In this document: positions 7,549 through 17,775 of the stretch, piece after piece | Layout: each line of letters opens with the position of its first letter | How positions within the stretch are numbered: the stretch's first letter is position 1 | Assembly (NCBI RefSeq): GCF_002077945.1 | Contig: NZ_LVYD01000057.1 | Span: forward strand, 1-64,000 | Source: Niastella vici | Lineage (GTDB): Bacteria; Bacteroidota; Bacteroidia; Chitinophagales; Chitinophagaceae | Reading direction: 5' to 3' | Length of the DNA: 64,000 nucleotides | Translations under genes and position numbers: made by a program | Notes under the pieces: model-generated | Told to the model about the DNA's origin: nothing | Seen by the model: only the letters and a program-made list of their open reading frames with translations | The model's database searches: none

Positions 7549-10161
7549 TTATTTCACTTTTTCCGGCGCTTCATTCCTGAACACCACTACCCCATCAAAT
7601 ACGTCGACCATTACCGGCGTTGATCTATCGATATCGGCCGCCAGGATCTTTTTACTCAGCGGATTCACGATCTCCTTCTGGATCAGCCGTTTCAACGGCC
7701 GGGCGCCAAACTGTATATCGAATCCCTGCTCGGCCAGGTATTCCAGGGCATAATTGCTGAACCGAAGGTCGATGCCATTGGCTTCCACCTGCTTTTTGAG
7801 GTGGTTCAACTGTATTTGCACAATACCCACAATATCCTTTTTCAGCAATGGCTGGAACATGATCACTTCATCGACCCTGTTCAGGAATTCGGGCCTGATG
7901 GTTTGCCGCAGCAGGTTCATCACTTCTACTTTAGCCCGCTCAGTAGCCTTCTCCACATCCTGTTCTTTTACATCTTCAAACGCCTCCTGAATAAGATGGC
8001 TACCAATATTGCTGGTCATAATGATGATGGTGTTCTTGAAATTCACCACCCGGCCTTTGGCATCGGTGAGGCGGCCATCATCAAGTACCTGCAACAATAC
8101 ATTCCATACATCGGGATGCGCTTTTTCTATTTCATCGAGCAGCACCACACTATATGGTTTACGTCGAACTGCTTCGGTAAGTTGCCCGCCTTCTTCATAC
8201 CCCACATAACCCGGAGGCGCACCAACCAAACGGCTTACGGTATGCTTTTCCTGGTATTCGCTCATATCAATACGGGTCATCATACTTTCATCATCAAAAA
8301 GGTAATCGGCGAGGGCCTTTGCCAGCTCGGTTTTACCCACACCGGTAGTTCCCAGAAAAATAAATGAACCGATCGGCTTTCTGGGATCATGCAATCCCGC
8401 CCTGCTTCTGCGAATAGCATCAGCTACGGCTGTGATCGCTTCATCCTGTCCTACCACCCGCTCGTGCAGCTTTTCTTCGAGGTTCAACAATTTCTCCTTA
8501 TCACTCTGCAACATGCGGCTCACAGGAATACCGGTAGATTTTGCTATTGTTTCGGCAATATCTTCTGCATCCACTTCTTCTTTCATCAACCGTTTGTTCT
8601 CACTGATGGCATTCAGCTGCTTTGAATACTCGTTGATCAATTGTTCCTGTTCTTTTATCTTGCCATAGCGTATTTCAGCAACCATGCCATAATCGCCATT
8701 CCTTTCTGCCTGTTCGGCCTGTATCTTCAGCTGCTCTACCTTTGCCTTTGCTTCCTGCACTTTATCAACCAGGTCTTTTTCTTCCTGCCATTTTGCTTTC
8801 AATGTATCGCGTTCAACACTCAGGTTGGCGATCTCGGTATTCAATGCCCTGAGTTTATCTTCATCATTCTCCCGTTTAATAGCCTCGCGTTCAATCTCCA
8901 GCTGACGTATTTGCCGTATCAGATTATCCAGCTCTTCGGGCATTGAATTCATCTCGAGCCGCAATTTTGCCGCAGCCTCATCAATGAGGTCAATGGCTTT
9001 ATCGGGCAGGAACCGGTCGGTTATATACCGCGACGATAATTCCACCGCCGCAATAATGGCTTCATCTTTAATACGCACATGGTGGTGCGTTTCGTAACGG
9101 TCTTTCAAACCACGCAGAATTGATATTGCATCCTCAACCGATGGTTCATCTATCATTACTTTCTGGAACCTGCGTTCAAGGGCTTTATCTTTTTCAAAGA
9201 ATTTCTGGTATTCATTTAAGGTAGTGGCACCAATGGCCCGCAGCTCACCACGCGCCAGCGCGGGTTTCAGAATGTTCGCGGCATCCATGGCGCCTTCGCC
9301 GCCACCGGCCCCTACCAGGGTATGGATCTCATCAATAAATAACACGATCTCGCCATTGCTATCGGTTACTTCCTTCACTACGCCTTTCAGCCTTTCCTCA
9401 AACTCCCCTTTATACTTTGCGCCGGCGATCAGTTGTCCCATATCCAGCGCATATATAACTTTTGACTTCAGGTTCTCGGGTACGTCGCCATTTACAATAC
9501 GGTGCGCAATACCTTCGGCAATAGCCGTTTTACCTACGCCCGGCTCCCCTACCAGTATCGGGTTGTTCTTGGTACGGCGGCTCAAGATGTGCAGCGTTCT
9601 GCGGATCTCTTCATCGCGGCCAATTACCGGGTCCAACTTGCCGCGGCGGGCCAGGTCGTTCAGGTTGCGGGCATATTTATTCAGGGCATTGAACTGGGTT
9701 TCCTGGGTTTGCGACTGTACGGTTCCACCCTTACGTAACTCCTTAATGGCGGCCACCAGGCCTTTTTCACTTAAACCGGCCTCTTTCAGTAAACGTGCGG
9801 TAGAATCATTGCCCTGTACAACGGCCAGCAGCAAGTGTTCGGGGGTAATGAACTCATCACCGAACTCTTTGAGGGTGGCGCCGGCTCTGAGGATCACGTT
9901 GTTCGTTTCCCGGCTAACCATTTGCGCCGCATCGCCACTGGTTTTGGGCAGTTTATTAATTGACTCCTGTAATTTGTTCTCCAGGAGATTCAGGGTCACA
10001 TTATTTTTCTTTAATAAATATTCAACCGGCGAATCTTCCTGGTCGAGCAAAGCCTTTAACACATGCTCCGTTTCAATATTGGGGCTTTGTGAATTAAACG
10101 CCAATTGTTGCGCCTGTTGAAACGCCTCCGCTGCCTTAATGGTAAAATTTCCTAAGTTCAT
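7549..10161 (-). CDS. clpB: ClpB disaggregase (Hsp100)
   Basis: An 870-residue AAA+ chaperone that extracts proteins from aggregates together with the DnaK system in the cytoplasm. The order is an N-domain (Clp repeats, residues 1-150), AAA-1 with Walker A GEPGVGKT near residue 205 and Walker B in VLFIDEIHT, the long coiled-coil M-domain rich in E/K/Q (about 400-530), and AAA-2 with Walker A GTTGVGKT near 605 and the sensor region. The frame is open to 10224, but ATG 10161 starts the family-typical MNLGNFTIKAAEAFQ. The length matches bacterial ClpB. It is transcribed alone, divergent from a serine hydrolase. I see no CIRCE-type operator. Confidence 0.97.
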   Translation of the reverse strand: MNLGNFTIKAAEAFQQAQQLAFNSQSPNIETEHVLKALLDQEDSPVEYLLKKNNVTLNLLENKLQESINKLPKTSGDAAQMVSRETNNVILRAGATLKEFGDEFITPEHLLLAVVQGNDSTARLLKEAGLSEKGLVAAIKELRKGGTVQSQTQETQFNALNKYARNLNDLARRGKLDPVIGRDEEIRRTLHILSRRTKNNPILVGEPGVGKTAIAEGIAHRIVNGDVPENLKSKVIYALDMGQLIAGAKYKGEFEERLKGVVKEVTDSNGEIVLFIDEIHTLVGAGGGEGAMDAANILKPALARGELRAIGATTLNEYQKFFEKDKALERRFQKVMIDEPSVEDAISILRGLKDRYETHHHVRIKDEAIIAAVELSSRYITDRFLPDKAIDLIDEAAAKLRLEMNSMPEELDNLIRQIRQLEIEREAIKRENDEDKLRALNTEIANLSVERDTLKAKWQEEKDLVDKVQEAKAKVEQLKIQAEQAERNGDYGMVAEIRYGKIKEQEQLINEYSKQLNAISENKRLMKEEVDAEDIAETIAKSTGIPVSRMLQSDKEKLLNLEEKLHERVVGQDEAITAVADAIRRSRAGLHDPRKPIGSFIFLGTTGVGKTELAKALADYLFDDESMMTRIDMSEYQEKHTVSRLVGAPPGYVGYEEGGQLTEAVRRKPYSVVLLDEIEKAHPDVWNVLLQVLDDGRLTDAKGRVVNFKNTIIIMTSNIGSHLIQEAFEDVKEQDVEKATERAKVEVMNLLRQTIRPEFLNRVDEVIMFQPLLKKDIVGIVQIQLNHLKKQVEANGIDLRFSNYALEYLAEQGFDIQFGARPLKRLIQKEIVNPLSKKILAADIDRSTPVMVDVFDGVVVFRNEAPEKVK

Positions 10162-10337
10162 ATGTTTAATGTGATAATTAGATAATTGAATGCAGTTCCG
10201 GTAATTTCGAAGGGGTTTCACCAACCCTTTCTTTTTACTGAACGTACAAAGATCAAACCCGGTTCAACCCGGGGTATCTTTTTCAAATTGTTTTATTTTA
10301 CCTGCAAATCATAATCCAGGCCAAAATTCATGCATTT

Positions 10338-11390
10338 ATGTCATTAAAAACCAGTCCCTTCTGCCTCAGTTGCAGTTTTTTAACCGTACTCCTGTTATTC
10401 TTTCAGTTGTCCTATTCCCAAACCGATTTCAGCCAGTTGGATGCCATGTTGCAGAAAAACCAGAAACTGCTGGGTAACGATGTGGTAGCCCTGGTATATA
10501 AAGATGGGAAGATCATTCATTCCAAAGAGTTGGGTGAGTTCAATGCCAAAACCCAGGCGCCCATTGCCAGTTGCAGCAAATGGTTAACAGCCGCGCTGGT
10601 AATGATGTTTGTTGATGAAGGTAAACTGAAACTCGATGACCAGATTGGCAAATACCTGCCCATTATGAATAGTTACATGAAGGGTTATGTAACCATTCGC
10701 CAATGCCTGGCCCATACCACCGGTATTGAAAATGATAAAGGCAGTTTGCTGAAGATCCTGCAACGCAGCAAATACGCAACACTGGAAGAAGAGGTGAATG
10801 CTATTGCCGCTAAAGAGATCTCTAACAATCCGGGTAAGGAATTCCATTACGGCTCCTTTGGCCCCAACATAGTCGGACGGATACTGGAAGTGATCAGTAA
10901 AAAATCTTTCGAGCGGTTGATCGTAGAGAAGTTATTCAGACCGCTTAAAATGCGCTCAACCACTTTTGCGAATGATAATGGCAATGGGCCCAACCCTGCA
11001 GGCGGAGCCCGCAGTACCGCCAATGACTATATGAACTTTTTATCGATGATCCTTAACAAGGGTATGTTTGAAGGCAAACAGATCCTGAGCGCCAAAGCCA
11101 TTGAAGAAATGCAAACACCGCAGTTCACCAACCTGCCGGTGAAATACACGCCGAAAGTGGCCGAGGGCCTGCATTATGGTTTGGGAGAATGGATACAGGA
11201 AGAAGACGCCAGCGGAAAAAGCACCGTGGTAAGCTGCCCGGGATTGTTTGGCACCTGGCCCTATGTTGACAAGTGCCGCAATTATGCTGCGATCCTGTTT
11301 GTGAAGACCTTACTGGGCGAACAAAAAAAGGAGATCATGATGCAGTTCAAGAGCGCCGTTGATGATGTTGTAGGCGGCGGCTGTAAGTAA
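10338..11390 (+). CDS. Exported serine hydrolase, class C beta-lactamase/PBP-like family
   Basis: A 350-residue secreted protein. The signal peptide ends around SYSQ (residue 27). The mature part has the serine-protease beta-lactamase fold: the catalytic tetrad motif is S78-C-S-K81, followed by HTTGIEN and an FHYGS segment in the place of the usual Y-x-N motif (Ser instead of Asn). A C-terminal HYGLGEW stretch is also present. Family members include peptidases, esterases and beta-lactamases, so substrate and resistance function cannot be assigned. A strong terminator lies 37 bp after the stop. Confidence 0.85.
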   Translation: MSLKTSPFCLSCSFLTVLLLFFQLSYSQTDFSQLDAMLQKNQKLLGNDVVALVYKDGKIIHSKELGEFNAKTQAPIASCSKWLTAALVMMFVDEGKLKLDDQIGKYLPIMNSYMKGYVTIRQCLAHTTGIENDKGSLLKILQRSKYATLEEEVNAIAAKEISNNPGKEFHYGSFGPNIVGRILEVISKKSFERLIVEKLFRPLKMRSTTFANDNGNGPNPAGGARSTANDYMNFLSMILNKGMFEGKQILSAKAIEEMQTPQFTNLPVKYTPKVAEGLHYGLGEWIQEEDASGKSTVVSCPGLFGTWPYVDKCRNYAAILFVKTLLGEQKKEIMMQFKSAVDDVVGGGCK

Positions 11391-11827
11391 GCCCAGCCCT
11401 GAAAGGGGGAGTTATTACAATAAAAGAAGCTTCAATGAATAAGGAATATCACATTATTCATTGAAGCTTTTGTTATAAAAAAAGGGCATCCCGGAACCCA
11501 CCGGAACGCCCATGTTCATCATCAGTCCTTATTCGTTATGCAATACCCAGCTCTTTATCGTTGAAGTATCATCTGTTTCTTTATGCTGCCCGAAAAATAA
11601 TCACAATTAGTTGCCCCCGGGAGTGAGCTGACATTACAAATATTCCAAATACGCAAAATCACTTAATTCAGGTAGGAATTTATTCGGGCCGGTAAGTAGC
11701 TTTCACTTAGGCGCCTGCGTTGACGAACCGTGTCGCCGGTGCGCATACCCACTGACGCACCCGCCGGAAACCATAAACCAACCGGCCCGGTTCTTGCTTA
11801 TATTTTTTTAACCAAACTTCTATACTT
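11391..11827. other. Intergenic region with terminator and possible structured leader
   Basis: After the terminator at 11427-11469 I see no gene. An 8-bp inverted repeat (GGGCCGGT at 11686 and ACCGGCCC at 11781) encloses a GC-rich segment just upstream of the small lipoprotein gene. It is too weak to name. A TATATTTT near 11800 approximates the -7 element. Confidence 0.35.
11427..11469. terminator. Strong bidirectional terminator
   Basis: A perfect 16-bp stem (AAGCTTCAATGAATAA and its complement) with an 11-base loop, followed by a T-run on the plus strand and preceded by an A-run. It ends the serine hydrolase transcript. Confidence 0.85.
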
Positions 11828-12121
11828 ATGAAAACAGGAACCGTACTAACCGTGCTTTCCATTCCACTATTGATCTGCTGCACTACATTAAGCCCTGATC
11901 ATATAAAAGACCACCAGTGGTTATACGGAGGCGGGTACCGCATTGGCGATAAACTGCAGTTTGATAACAAGACCTTTAGTTTTCACGGTGATACCATTCT
12001 GAAAAGCGACCTGCCCGTTGCGGTTGTGGTAATGACCTCGGGCGATCTGTTAGGGAGCAATAATGATATTACCATTCAATCACTTGCCACGGGCGAAGAA
12101 GGGTTGTACCATGAGAAATAG
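11828..12121 (+). CDS. Small lipoprotein of unknown function
   Basis: A 97-residue protein with a lipoprotein signal (hydrophobic run ending PLLICC, Cys at about residue 18). The mature part, about 75 residues, contains GGGYRIGDKLQFDN and IQSLATGEEGLYHEK and looks beta-rich. I recognise no family. The octad repeat array downstream starts at its stop codon. Confidence 0.65.
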   Translation: MKTGTVLTVLSIPLLICCTTLSPDHIKDHQWLYGGGYRIGDKLQFDNKTFSFHGDTILKSDLPVAVVVMTSGDLLGSNNDITIQSLATGEEGLYHEK

Positions 12122-12203
12122 TTATTGAGTTTATTAGTTCGTAAGTTCATCAGTTAATCCCTGACAAGCGAACCAATAACTTAATAACATAATAACTCAA
12201 GAA
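12120..12203. repeat. Octad-arm palindrome, AGTTNNTN family, copy 1
   Basis: The left arm is a run of 8-bp words (AGTTATTG, AGTTTATT, AGTTCGTA, AGTTCATC, AGTTAATC) beginning at the stop codon of the lipoprotein gene. The right arm (AATAACTT, AATAACAT, AATAACTC) is its approximate inverse. The spacer between the arms is about 15 bp. Confidence 0.7.
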
Positions 12204-12328
12204 CCGGTAACCGATTCCAGTTCAATATCCTATCGCTATTAACAACCACTATTGTTAAATCCATGTATCCCCCTGTTCCGGGTATTGCAAAACCGGCCGG
12301 ATATCCTTATATTTAGTAGAGCAGATAT

Positions 12329-12354
12329 ATTCCGTAATTCCGTAATTCCGTAAT
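12329..12354. repeat. ATTCCGTA x3 direct octad repeat
   Basis: Three exact consecutive copies of an 8-bp word ending 15 bp before the ATG of the CAP-domain gene. There is no inverted partner. The position overlaps where a promoter or leader would be. Confidence 0.8.
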
Positions 12355-12369
12355 CAAGACCGTACTCTT

Positions 12370-12951
12370 ATGAAAGTTATTTCCTACATGGTTCCCGTGG
12401 TAATGCTTTTATTGTCATTCCTGTACAATAACAACCCATTTATAGTTAAAGAGGAAGCGCAGCAGGCTTTCCTGTTGTTGAATACCATAAGAAGCAATCC
12501 CGATCAGTATTATAAGGAGCTACACCTCAACGCCCAATTAAAGATCACCAAAACGCCTTTGCGCTGGAACGATACCCTGGCCAGGGTGGCCGAAGCCAAA
12601 GCGCTTGATATGGCCAAACGCAACTACTTTAACCATGTGAGCCCCGAAGGCGTTGGCATCAACTATCTCGTAAACCAAAGCGGTTATACGCTGAATACCG
12701 ACTGGCTAAAAGATAAAAAGGAGAATTTCTTTGAATCGCTGGGATCGGGTCATGATTCAGGCGTTGAAGCTGTTAAATCATTGATCATCGATAATGGAGA
12801 TGCAGCCAAAGGCCACCGCGATCATTTACTGGGTATTGGCGAATGGGACGCCTCCCTGGCCGATATCGGCATCGGCTTTGTAAAATGCGATGGCGAAGGC
12901 GGTAAATACCAGTCATACACCTGTATCATCATCGCCAAACACAACTGGTAA
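12370..12951 (+). CDS. CAP-domain (SCP/PR1-like) exported protein
   Basis: A 193-residue protein with an N-terminal signal or anchor (residues 1-20). A CAP/SCP domain occupies the rest: AFLLLNTIRSNP, LRWNDTLARVAEAKALDMA, NYFNHVSPEG and GHRDHLLG, the last carrying the conserved His. Bacterial CAP proteins are secreted; many bind lipids or act in the envelope, but the role is generally undefined. The domain is complete. The gene is preceded by the octad repeats. Confidence 0.88.
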   Translation: MKVISYMVPVVMLLLSFLYNNNPFIVKEEAQQAFLLLNTIRSNPDQYYKELHLNAQLKITKTPLRWNDTLARVAEAKALDMAKRNYFNHVSPEGVGINYLVNQSGYTLNTDWLKDKKENFFESLGSGHDSGVEAVKSLIIDNGDAAKGHRDHLLGIGEWDASLADIGIGFVKCDGEGGKYQSYTCIIIAKHNW

Positions 12952-12953
12952 TA

Positions 12954-12984
12954 AAAAAGCCATCCGCCCGCAGACGAATGGCCT
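12954..12984 (-). terminator. Terminator of the SSS transporter gene
   Basis: GCCATCCG/CGAATGGC stem with a T-run on the minus strand, about 30 bp beyond the stop of the leftward symporter gene. Confidence 0.65.
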
Positions 12985-13013
12985 CACACTATGTTTCGTT
13001 AAATAAACACAAG

Positions 13014-14639
13014 TTATTTCGCAATTCCCAATGGCGAGAAGTACATAAAGGCGGCAATAATAAACACCAACACCACGAACGTCAATATCACATCTTTCCG
13101 GTTCCAGCTTGCGCGCGAAGCTTTTTTATCCTCGGCCACTGTAGTAGCAAACGTCAACCCTTTTATGTTTGCTTCGTCGGGCTTTTCTGAAGCCAGGCTC
13201 ACTACGATCATCAGCACTATCGAGAATACGAATAAGGCAATACAGAAATATAAGAAGTTCATGGTGGCAAAATCGTACAATACGCCTGAAAGCTGGCCTT
13301 TCAATATTTCAAATGTCAGCTTCAGTATACCAATTATAAAGCCCACTACCATCGCGGTAAAGGCGCCTTTTGCATTGATGCGTTTTGAAAAAACACCCAG
13401 CAAAAATGCGGCTGCAATAGGCGGCGCCAGATACGATTGTACGCTTTGCAAATAACCATACAATCCTGCCGAGATATTTTTCATCAACGGAATCCATATC
13501 ATGCCCAGCAGCACCACAATACCGGTGGCAATACGGCCAACCCGCACCAGTTCGTGGTTACTGGCATGCGGTTTTACTTTCTGGTAAATATCCATGGTGA
13601 ATAAGGTTGAACAGGCATTATATACAGAAGCCAGCGAGCTCATTAATGCAGCCAGCAAACCACCGGCCAGCAGCCCCCTGAGCCCCACAGGCATGATCTC
13701 TTTTACCAGTGTGGGAAATGCCGTATCGGTATCGTTCAACACTAATTTACCCTGCTGATGCAACACGAAGGCAATTAAACCGGGGATCATGAATATAAAG
13801 AAAGGAAGCAGCTTTAAATAGGCGGCAAAAATAGTTCCTCTTCTCGCCTCTTTCTCATTGCGGGCAGCCAAACAACGTTGCACAATATGCTGGTCGGTGC
13901 ACCAGTACCATAACCCCACAATGGGCGAGGCAAACAAGATACCGGCCCAGGGAAAATCAGGGTCAGATAGCGGATGAAACATATTTAATTTTTCCTTGGG
14001 CAATGAACTCATCAACGTTCCCCAGCCCCCTACTTTATCGAGGCCAATAAACAACAGCACAGCAGAACCCAATAACAACACGATGGCCTGAATGGCTTCG
14101 GTATACATTACCGCATGCAAGCCACCGAAGATCGTATACACGCCGGTGACTACAACCAGGATGATGGCGCCCGTCCAGAAGTCGATACCCAACAGGGAAT
14201 TAAATACCAGGGCGCCTGCATAAATGGTTACAGCTGCCTTGGCAATAACATAGCTTATAAGCTGAATGATGGATAATAACCATCTTGCTTTTGCATTGAA
14301 ACGCTTTTCGAGGAACTCGGGCATGGTATACACCATGCTGCGCATATAGAAAGGCACAAATACCCAGCCCAACGTAAGGATGATCCAGGAATGCAATTCA
14401 TAATGCCCCATCACTACCCCGGTGTTGGCGGCGGTGCCGGCCAAACCCACAATATGTTCAGACCCTACGTTTGAGGCCAGAATGGAGGCGCCGATCACAA
14501 ACCAGCCCAGGTTACGGTTAGCCAAAAAATAATCAGACGGTGAGTCTTTTGCTTTTTTAATTGACCAGATGGAGACGGCTGCGATCACAGCCATGTACAG
14601 GCCTATGAATAGCCAATCGATTGGACCAAGAAAATGCAT
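13014..14639 (-). CDS. Sodium:solute symporter (SSS/SGLT family), probable xylose or other sugar uptake
   Basis: A 541-residue inner-membrane protein with about 14 hydrophobic segments. The N-terminus (DWLFIGLYMAVIAAVSIW, then FLANRNLGWF and GSEHIVGLAGTAA) and the internal YWCTDQHIVQRCLAA are typical of SGLT-type sugar/Na+ symporters. It lies directly downstream of xylA and xylB on the same strand, which makes xylose a good guess for the substrate. A 290-bp spacer with a nested palindrome separates it from xylA, so expression may be partly uncoupled. Confidence 0.88.
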   Translation of the reverse strand: MHFLGPIDWLFIGLYMAVIAAVSIWSIKKAKDSPSDYFLANRNLGWFVIGASILASNVGSEHIVGLAGTAANTGVVMGHYELHSWIILTLGWVFVPFYMRSMVYTMPEFLEKRFNAKARWLLSIIQLISYVIAKAAVTIYAGALVFNSLLGIDFWTGAIILVVVTGVYTIFGGLHAVMYTEAIQAIVLLLGSAVLLFIGLDKVGGWGTLMSSLPKEKLNMFHPLSDPDFPWAGILFASPIVGLWYWCTDQHIVQRCLAARNEKEARRGTIFAAYLKLLPFFIFMIPGLIAFVLHQQGKLVLNDTDTAFPTLVKEIMPVGLRGLLAGGLLAALMSSLASVYNACSTLFTMDIYQKVKPHASNHELVRVGRIATGIVVLLGMIWIPLMKNISAGLYGYLQSVQSYLAPPIAAAFLLGVFSKRINAKGAFTAMVVGFIIGILKLTFEILKGQLSGVLYDFATMNFLYFCIALFVFSIVLMIVVSLASEKPDEANIKGLTFATTVAEDKKASRASWNRKDVILTFVVLVFIIAAFMYFSPLGIAK

Positions 14640-14724
14640 ATGGCAAGTTTTAGTTTAGTGTTTGTAACAATCGTTTTGCAAGGTTTAATCAATGGATGAT
14701 GGATAAATGGAGTGTCCTTAAAAT

Positions 14725-14890
14725 GAAGTAGGAAGTAAGAAGTAATTTCTGATTTTGAGATTTAGAGATCTTGTGATTTGCTCCGGTTTGAACTTTCCGA
14801 TAAATCTCAAAATCTCTAAATCCCGAAATCTCTAAATTCTTTACTTCCAACTTCCTACCTCTTACTTCTTACCTCCTGCCTCTTATTCTT
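14725..14890. repeat. Nested palindrome: GAAGTAN heptads outside, GATTTNGA octads inside
   Basis: The outer left arm is GAAGTAG, GAAGTAA, GAAGTAA (14725-14745). The outer right arm is the inverse heptads at about 14841-14888. Between them lies a second palindrome: octads GATTTTGA, GATTTAGA, GATCTTGT on the left (from 14751) and inverted AAATCTC-type octads on the right (to about 14838). It lies between xylA and the symporter gene. Confidence 0.8.
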
Positions 14891-14931
14891 TTCTCCTCTA
14901 TGTTTCATTTATCTCTTAACTCAGCTATCTA

Positions 14932-16260
14932 CTAGATATACTGATTGATAATATTCTCCAGCCACTCCTGCTTACCGCTGGTTTGTTTGGGTTCGCCGTT
15001 CGAGAGCGCAAACTCGCGCAGGTCTTCCAGCTTCAATAAACCGGTTTCAAACTCTTTTCCTTTACCGCTGTCGAAAGAAGCATAACGGTCTTTGCGGAAT
15101 TTCAGGTAAGGCGATTTCTGCATTATTTTATCGGCGATCACCAGTGCACGGGCAAAAGTGTCCATACCGCCGATATGTGCCATAAAGATATCTTCGAGGT
15201 CAGTTGAGTTACGGCGTGTTTTGGCATCGAAGTTCACGCCACCACCTGCAAAGCCACCGCCTTCGAGAATGATGAGCATGCTTTCAACCAGCTCATTCAG
15301 ATCGATGGGGAACTGGTCGGTATCCCAGCCGTTCTGGTCATCACCGCGGTTGGCATCGATGCTGCCCAGCATACCTGCATCGGCAGCCACCTGTAATTCG
15401 TGCTGGAAGGTATGTCCGGCCAGTGTAGCGTGGTTTACTTCAATATTCAGTTTAAAGTCTTTATCGAGCCCGTAATGGCGTAAGAAACCGATCACGGTAG
15501 CGCTGTCATAATCGTATTGGTGCTTGGTAGGCTCACAGGGTTTGGGTTCAATAAAGAACACGCCTTTAAAGCCTTGTTTGCGGGCATAATCACGGGCCAT
15601 GGTCAGGAACTGGGCCAGGTGATCGAGCTCGCGTTTCATATTGGTGTTCAGCAGGCTCATATAACCTTCGCGGCCGCCCCAGAACACATAATTTTCACCA
15701 CCCAGTGCAATGGTAGCATCCAGTGCATTTTTAACCTGCGTGCCGGCATAGGCTACAGCAGCAAAATCGGGGTTGGTAGAGGCGCCGTTCATATAACGGG
15801 GGTTCGAGAACACGTTAGCGGTTCCCCACAACAACTTTACACCGCTGGCACTTTGTTTTTGTTTGGCGTAATCAACGATGGTTTGCAGGCGGCTTTCATA
15901 TTCCTTTAAGTTAGCGCCTTCATCAACCAGGTCAATATCGTGAAAGCAATAGTAAGGAACACCCAGTTTGGTAATGAACTCAAACGCGGCATCCATTTTA
16001 TCTTTTGCGCGTTGTACGGCATCGCCGGCCGCATCCCAGGCAAAATGTTTTGTACCGGGGCCAAACGGATCGGCGCCGGTGTTGCAGAACGTGTGCCAGT
16101 AGCAAACAGCAAAACGTAAATGCTCTTTCATGGTTTTGCCAGCTACTACCTTGTTTTCATCATACCATTTAAAGGCCAGTGGGTTATCGCTCTCCACGCC
16201 TTCATACTTAATGGAACCAATACCTTTAAAGAATTCCTTGTCGCCAGTAATGATTTTCAT
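14932..16260 (-). CDS. xylA: Xylose isomerase
   Basis: A 442-residue cytoplasmic enzyme that interconverts D-xylose and D-xylulose. The catalytic CFHDID motif is at residues 105-110 (H107, D108). The metal-binding signatures WGGREGY and IEPKPCEP follow, then [12 protein letters not shown] and SIDANRGD. The length and N-terminal extension are those of class II xylose isomerases. It is preceded by xylB with a 33-bp gap, consistent with a xylB-xylA operon, and followed by the sugar symporter. Confidence 0.97.
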   Translation of the reverse strand: MKIITGDKEFFKGIGSIKYEGVESDNPLAFKWYDENKVVAGKTMKEHLRFAVCYWHTFCNTGADPFGPGTKHFAWDAAGDAVQRAKDKMDAAFEFITKLGVPYYCFHDIDLVDEGANLKEYESRLQTIVDYAKQKQSASGVKLLWGTANVFSNPRYMNGASTNPDFAAVAYAGTQVKNALDATIALGGENYVFWGGREGYMSLLNTNMKRELDHLAQFLTMARDYARKQGFKGVFFIEPKPCEPTKHQYDYDSATVIGFLRHYGLDKDFKLNIEVNHATLAGHTFQHELQVAADAGMLGSIDANRGDDQNGWDTDQFPIDLNELVESMLIILEGGGFAGGGVNFDAKTRRNSTDLEDIFMAHIGGMDTFARALVIADKIMQKSPYLKFRKDRYASFDSGKGKEFETGLLKLEDLREFALSNGEPKQTSGKQEWLENIINQYI

Positions 16261-16293
16261 ATGCGTTGTTTGTTATTTACTTGAGATTATTTT

Positions 16294-17775
16294 CTATTTA
16301 TCCAGCACATTATCCAATAGCTCCTTCCATTCTTCATACACAGCCTTGTACTCTTTCTTCTTCGTGGGCTCAATGACTGTGAGTGGTTTTGCCTGGGTGA
16401 ATGCTTCTTTCGGTGTTTTATATACGCCTGCGCCAATACCTGCACCAATTGCGGCGCCTACACTGCCATCGCAGTTGTATAATTCAACAGGAACGTGGGT
16501 GGTGTTCACAAACGCTTCTATAAACAGCTCGCTGAGGAACAGGTTGGCCTTACCGGCCCTTATCACCTGCGGGTTCATGCCATTCTCACGCATAATATCC
16601 AGTCCGTACCGGAATGCGCAGGCAATGCCTTCCTGGGCTGCGCGGAATAAATGCGCCTGAGAATGCAGGTTCAGATCAATATGATGAAAATGCACGCCAA
16701 TGATCTGGTTATTCAACATGCGCTCGGCGCCATTCCCAAAAGGTAATACCCGTAATCCATCAGCGCCAACAGGCACTTTGGCTGCCTCACTGTTCATTTG
16801 CGAATAGCTGATGGCCGGCGTGAAAATATTTTTTACCCAGCGGTTCAATATGCCGGTGCCGTTTATACATAACAGCACGCCCAACCGCTTTTCATCATTG
16901 GTATAATTAACATGCGCAAACGTGTTCACGCGTGATTCGGGATCGCAGGTAAGTTCATCGCTTACGCCATAAATAACGCCCGATGTTCCGGCTGTGGCGG
17001 CTACTTCGCCCGGTTCCAGCACATTCAGCGATAATGCATTATTAGGCTGGTCGCCTGCTTTATAAGTTACCGGTATGCCAGCGGGTAACGACAGCGCTGT
17101 AGCCACGCTTTCTTTCAGGCGGCCATGGTCACTGAATACATCCTGCACAGCGGGGATCAGCTTTTCATCAAAATCAAAATATTCCATCACATCTTTGCTG
17201 ATGCGGTCTTTTTTGAAATCCCAGAAAATGCCTTCCGACAAAGCTGAGATGCTGGTAGTGATCTCGCCCGTCATTTTCATGGCAATGAAATCACCGGGCA
17301 GCATGATCTTTACAGCCTTTTTATAAGTATCAGGCTCTTCATTCTTTACCCACGCCAGTTTCGACGCGGTAAAGTTTCCGGGAGAATTCAACAAATGACC
17401 CAAACTGGTCTTTTTGCCAATAGCTTTAAATGCTTTATCGCCAATTTCAACGGCCCGGCTATCGCACCATATAATAGAATTACGTAAAGACTGTTGGTTT
17501 GCATCAACCATTACCAATCCGTGCATCTGGTACGAAATACCGATGGCGCCAATATCAGCCGGGTTATAGGCCTTGCTGGCATGGGCCTTTTGAATAGCCT
17601 GCTGAACATGTTCCCACCACATTTCGGGCGATTGTTCGGCCCAACCGGGTTGAGGCGATATAATGGGCGACTCTGATTCGGGAAATTGGGCAGAAGCTTT
17701 GCACTGTTGTGTTTGGGCGTCTACTACGGATACTTTAATAGAGGACGTGCCTACATCAATTCCAAGAAGTAGCAT
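16294..17775 (-). CDS. xylB: Xylulokinase
   Basis: A 493-residue FGGY-family kinase that phosphorylates D-xylulose to xylulose 5-phosphate. The N-terminal phosphate-binding GIDVGTSSIK (residues 5-14), the substrate region YQMHGLV, and the C-terminal ATP-binding region (NCDGSVGAAIGAGIGAG) are visible. It is the first gene of the xylose block, with a divergent AraC-type regulator upstream, the usual place for a pathway regulator. Confidence 0.95.
   Translation of the reverse strand: MLLLGIDVGTSSIKVSVVDAQTQQCKASAQFPESESPIISPQPGWAEQSPEMWWEHVQQAIQKAHASKAYNPADIGAIGISYQMHGLVMVDANQQSLRNSIIWCDSRAVEIGDKAFKAIGKKTSLGHLLNSPGNFTASKLAWVKNEEPDTYKKAVKIMLPGDFIAMKMTGEITTSISALSEGIFWDFKKDRISKDVMEYFDFDEKLIPAVQDVFSDHGRLKESVATALSLPAGIPVTYKAGDQPNNALSLNVLEPGEVAATAGTSGVIYGVSDELTCDPESRVNTFAHVNYTNDEKRLGVLLCINGTGILNRWVKNIFTPAISYSQMNSEAAKVPVGADGLRVLPFGNGAERMLNNQIIGVHFHHIDLNLHSQAHLFRAAQEGIACAFRYGLDIMRENGMNPQVIRAGKANLFLSELFIEAFVNTTHVPVELYNCDGSVGAAIGAGIGAGVYKTPKEAFTQAKPLTVIEPTKKKEYKAVYEEWKELLDNVLDK

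Noticed and set aside
9224-10120. A 298-codon plus-strand open frame antisense to clpB
   Set aside because: It is a shadow frame of a strongly conserved gene, with Ser/Arg-rich composition and no domain.
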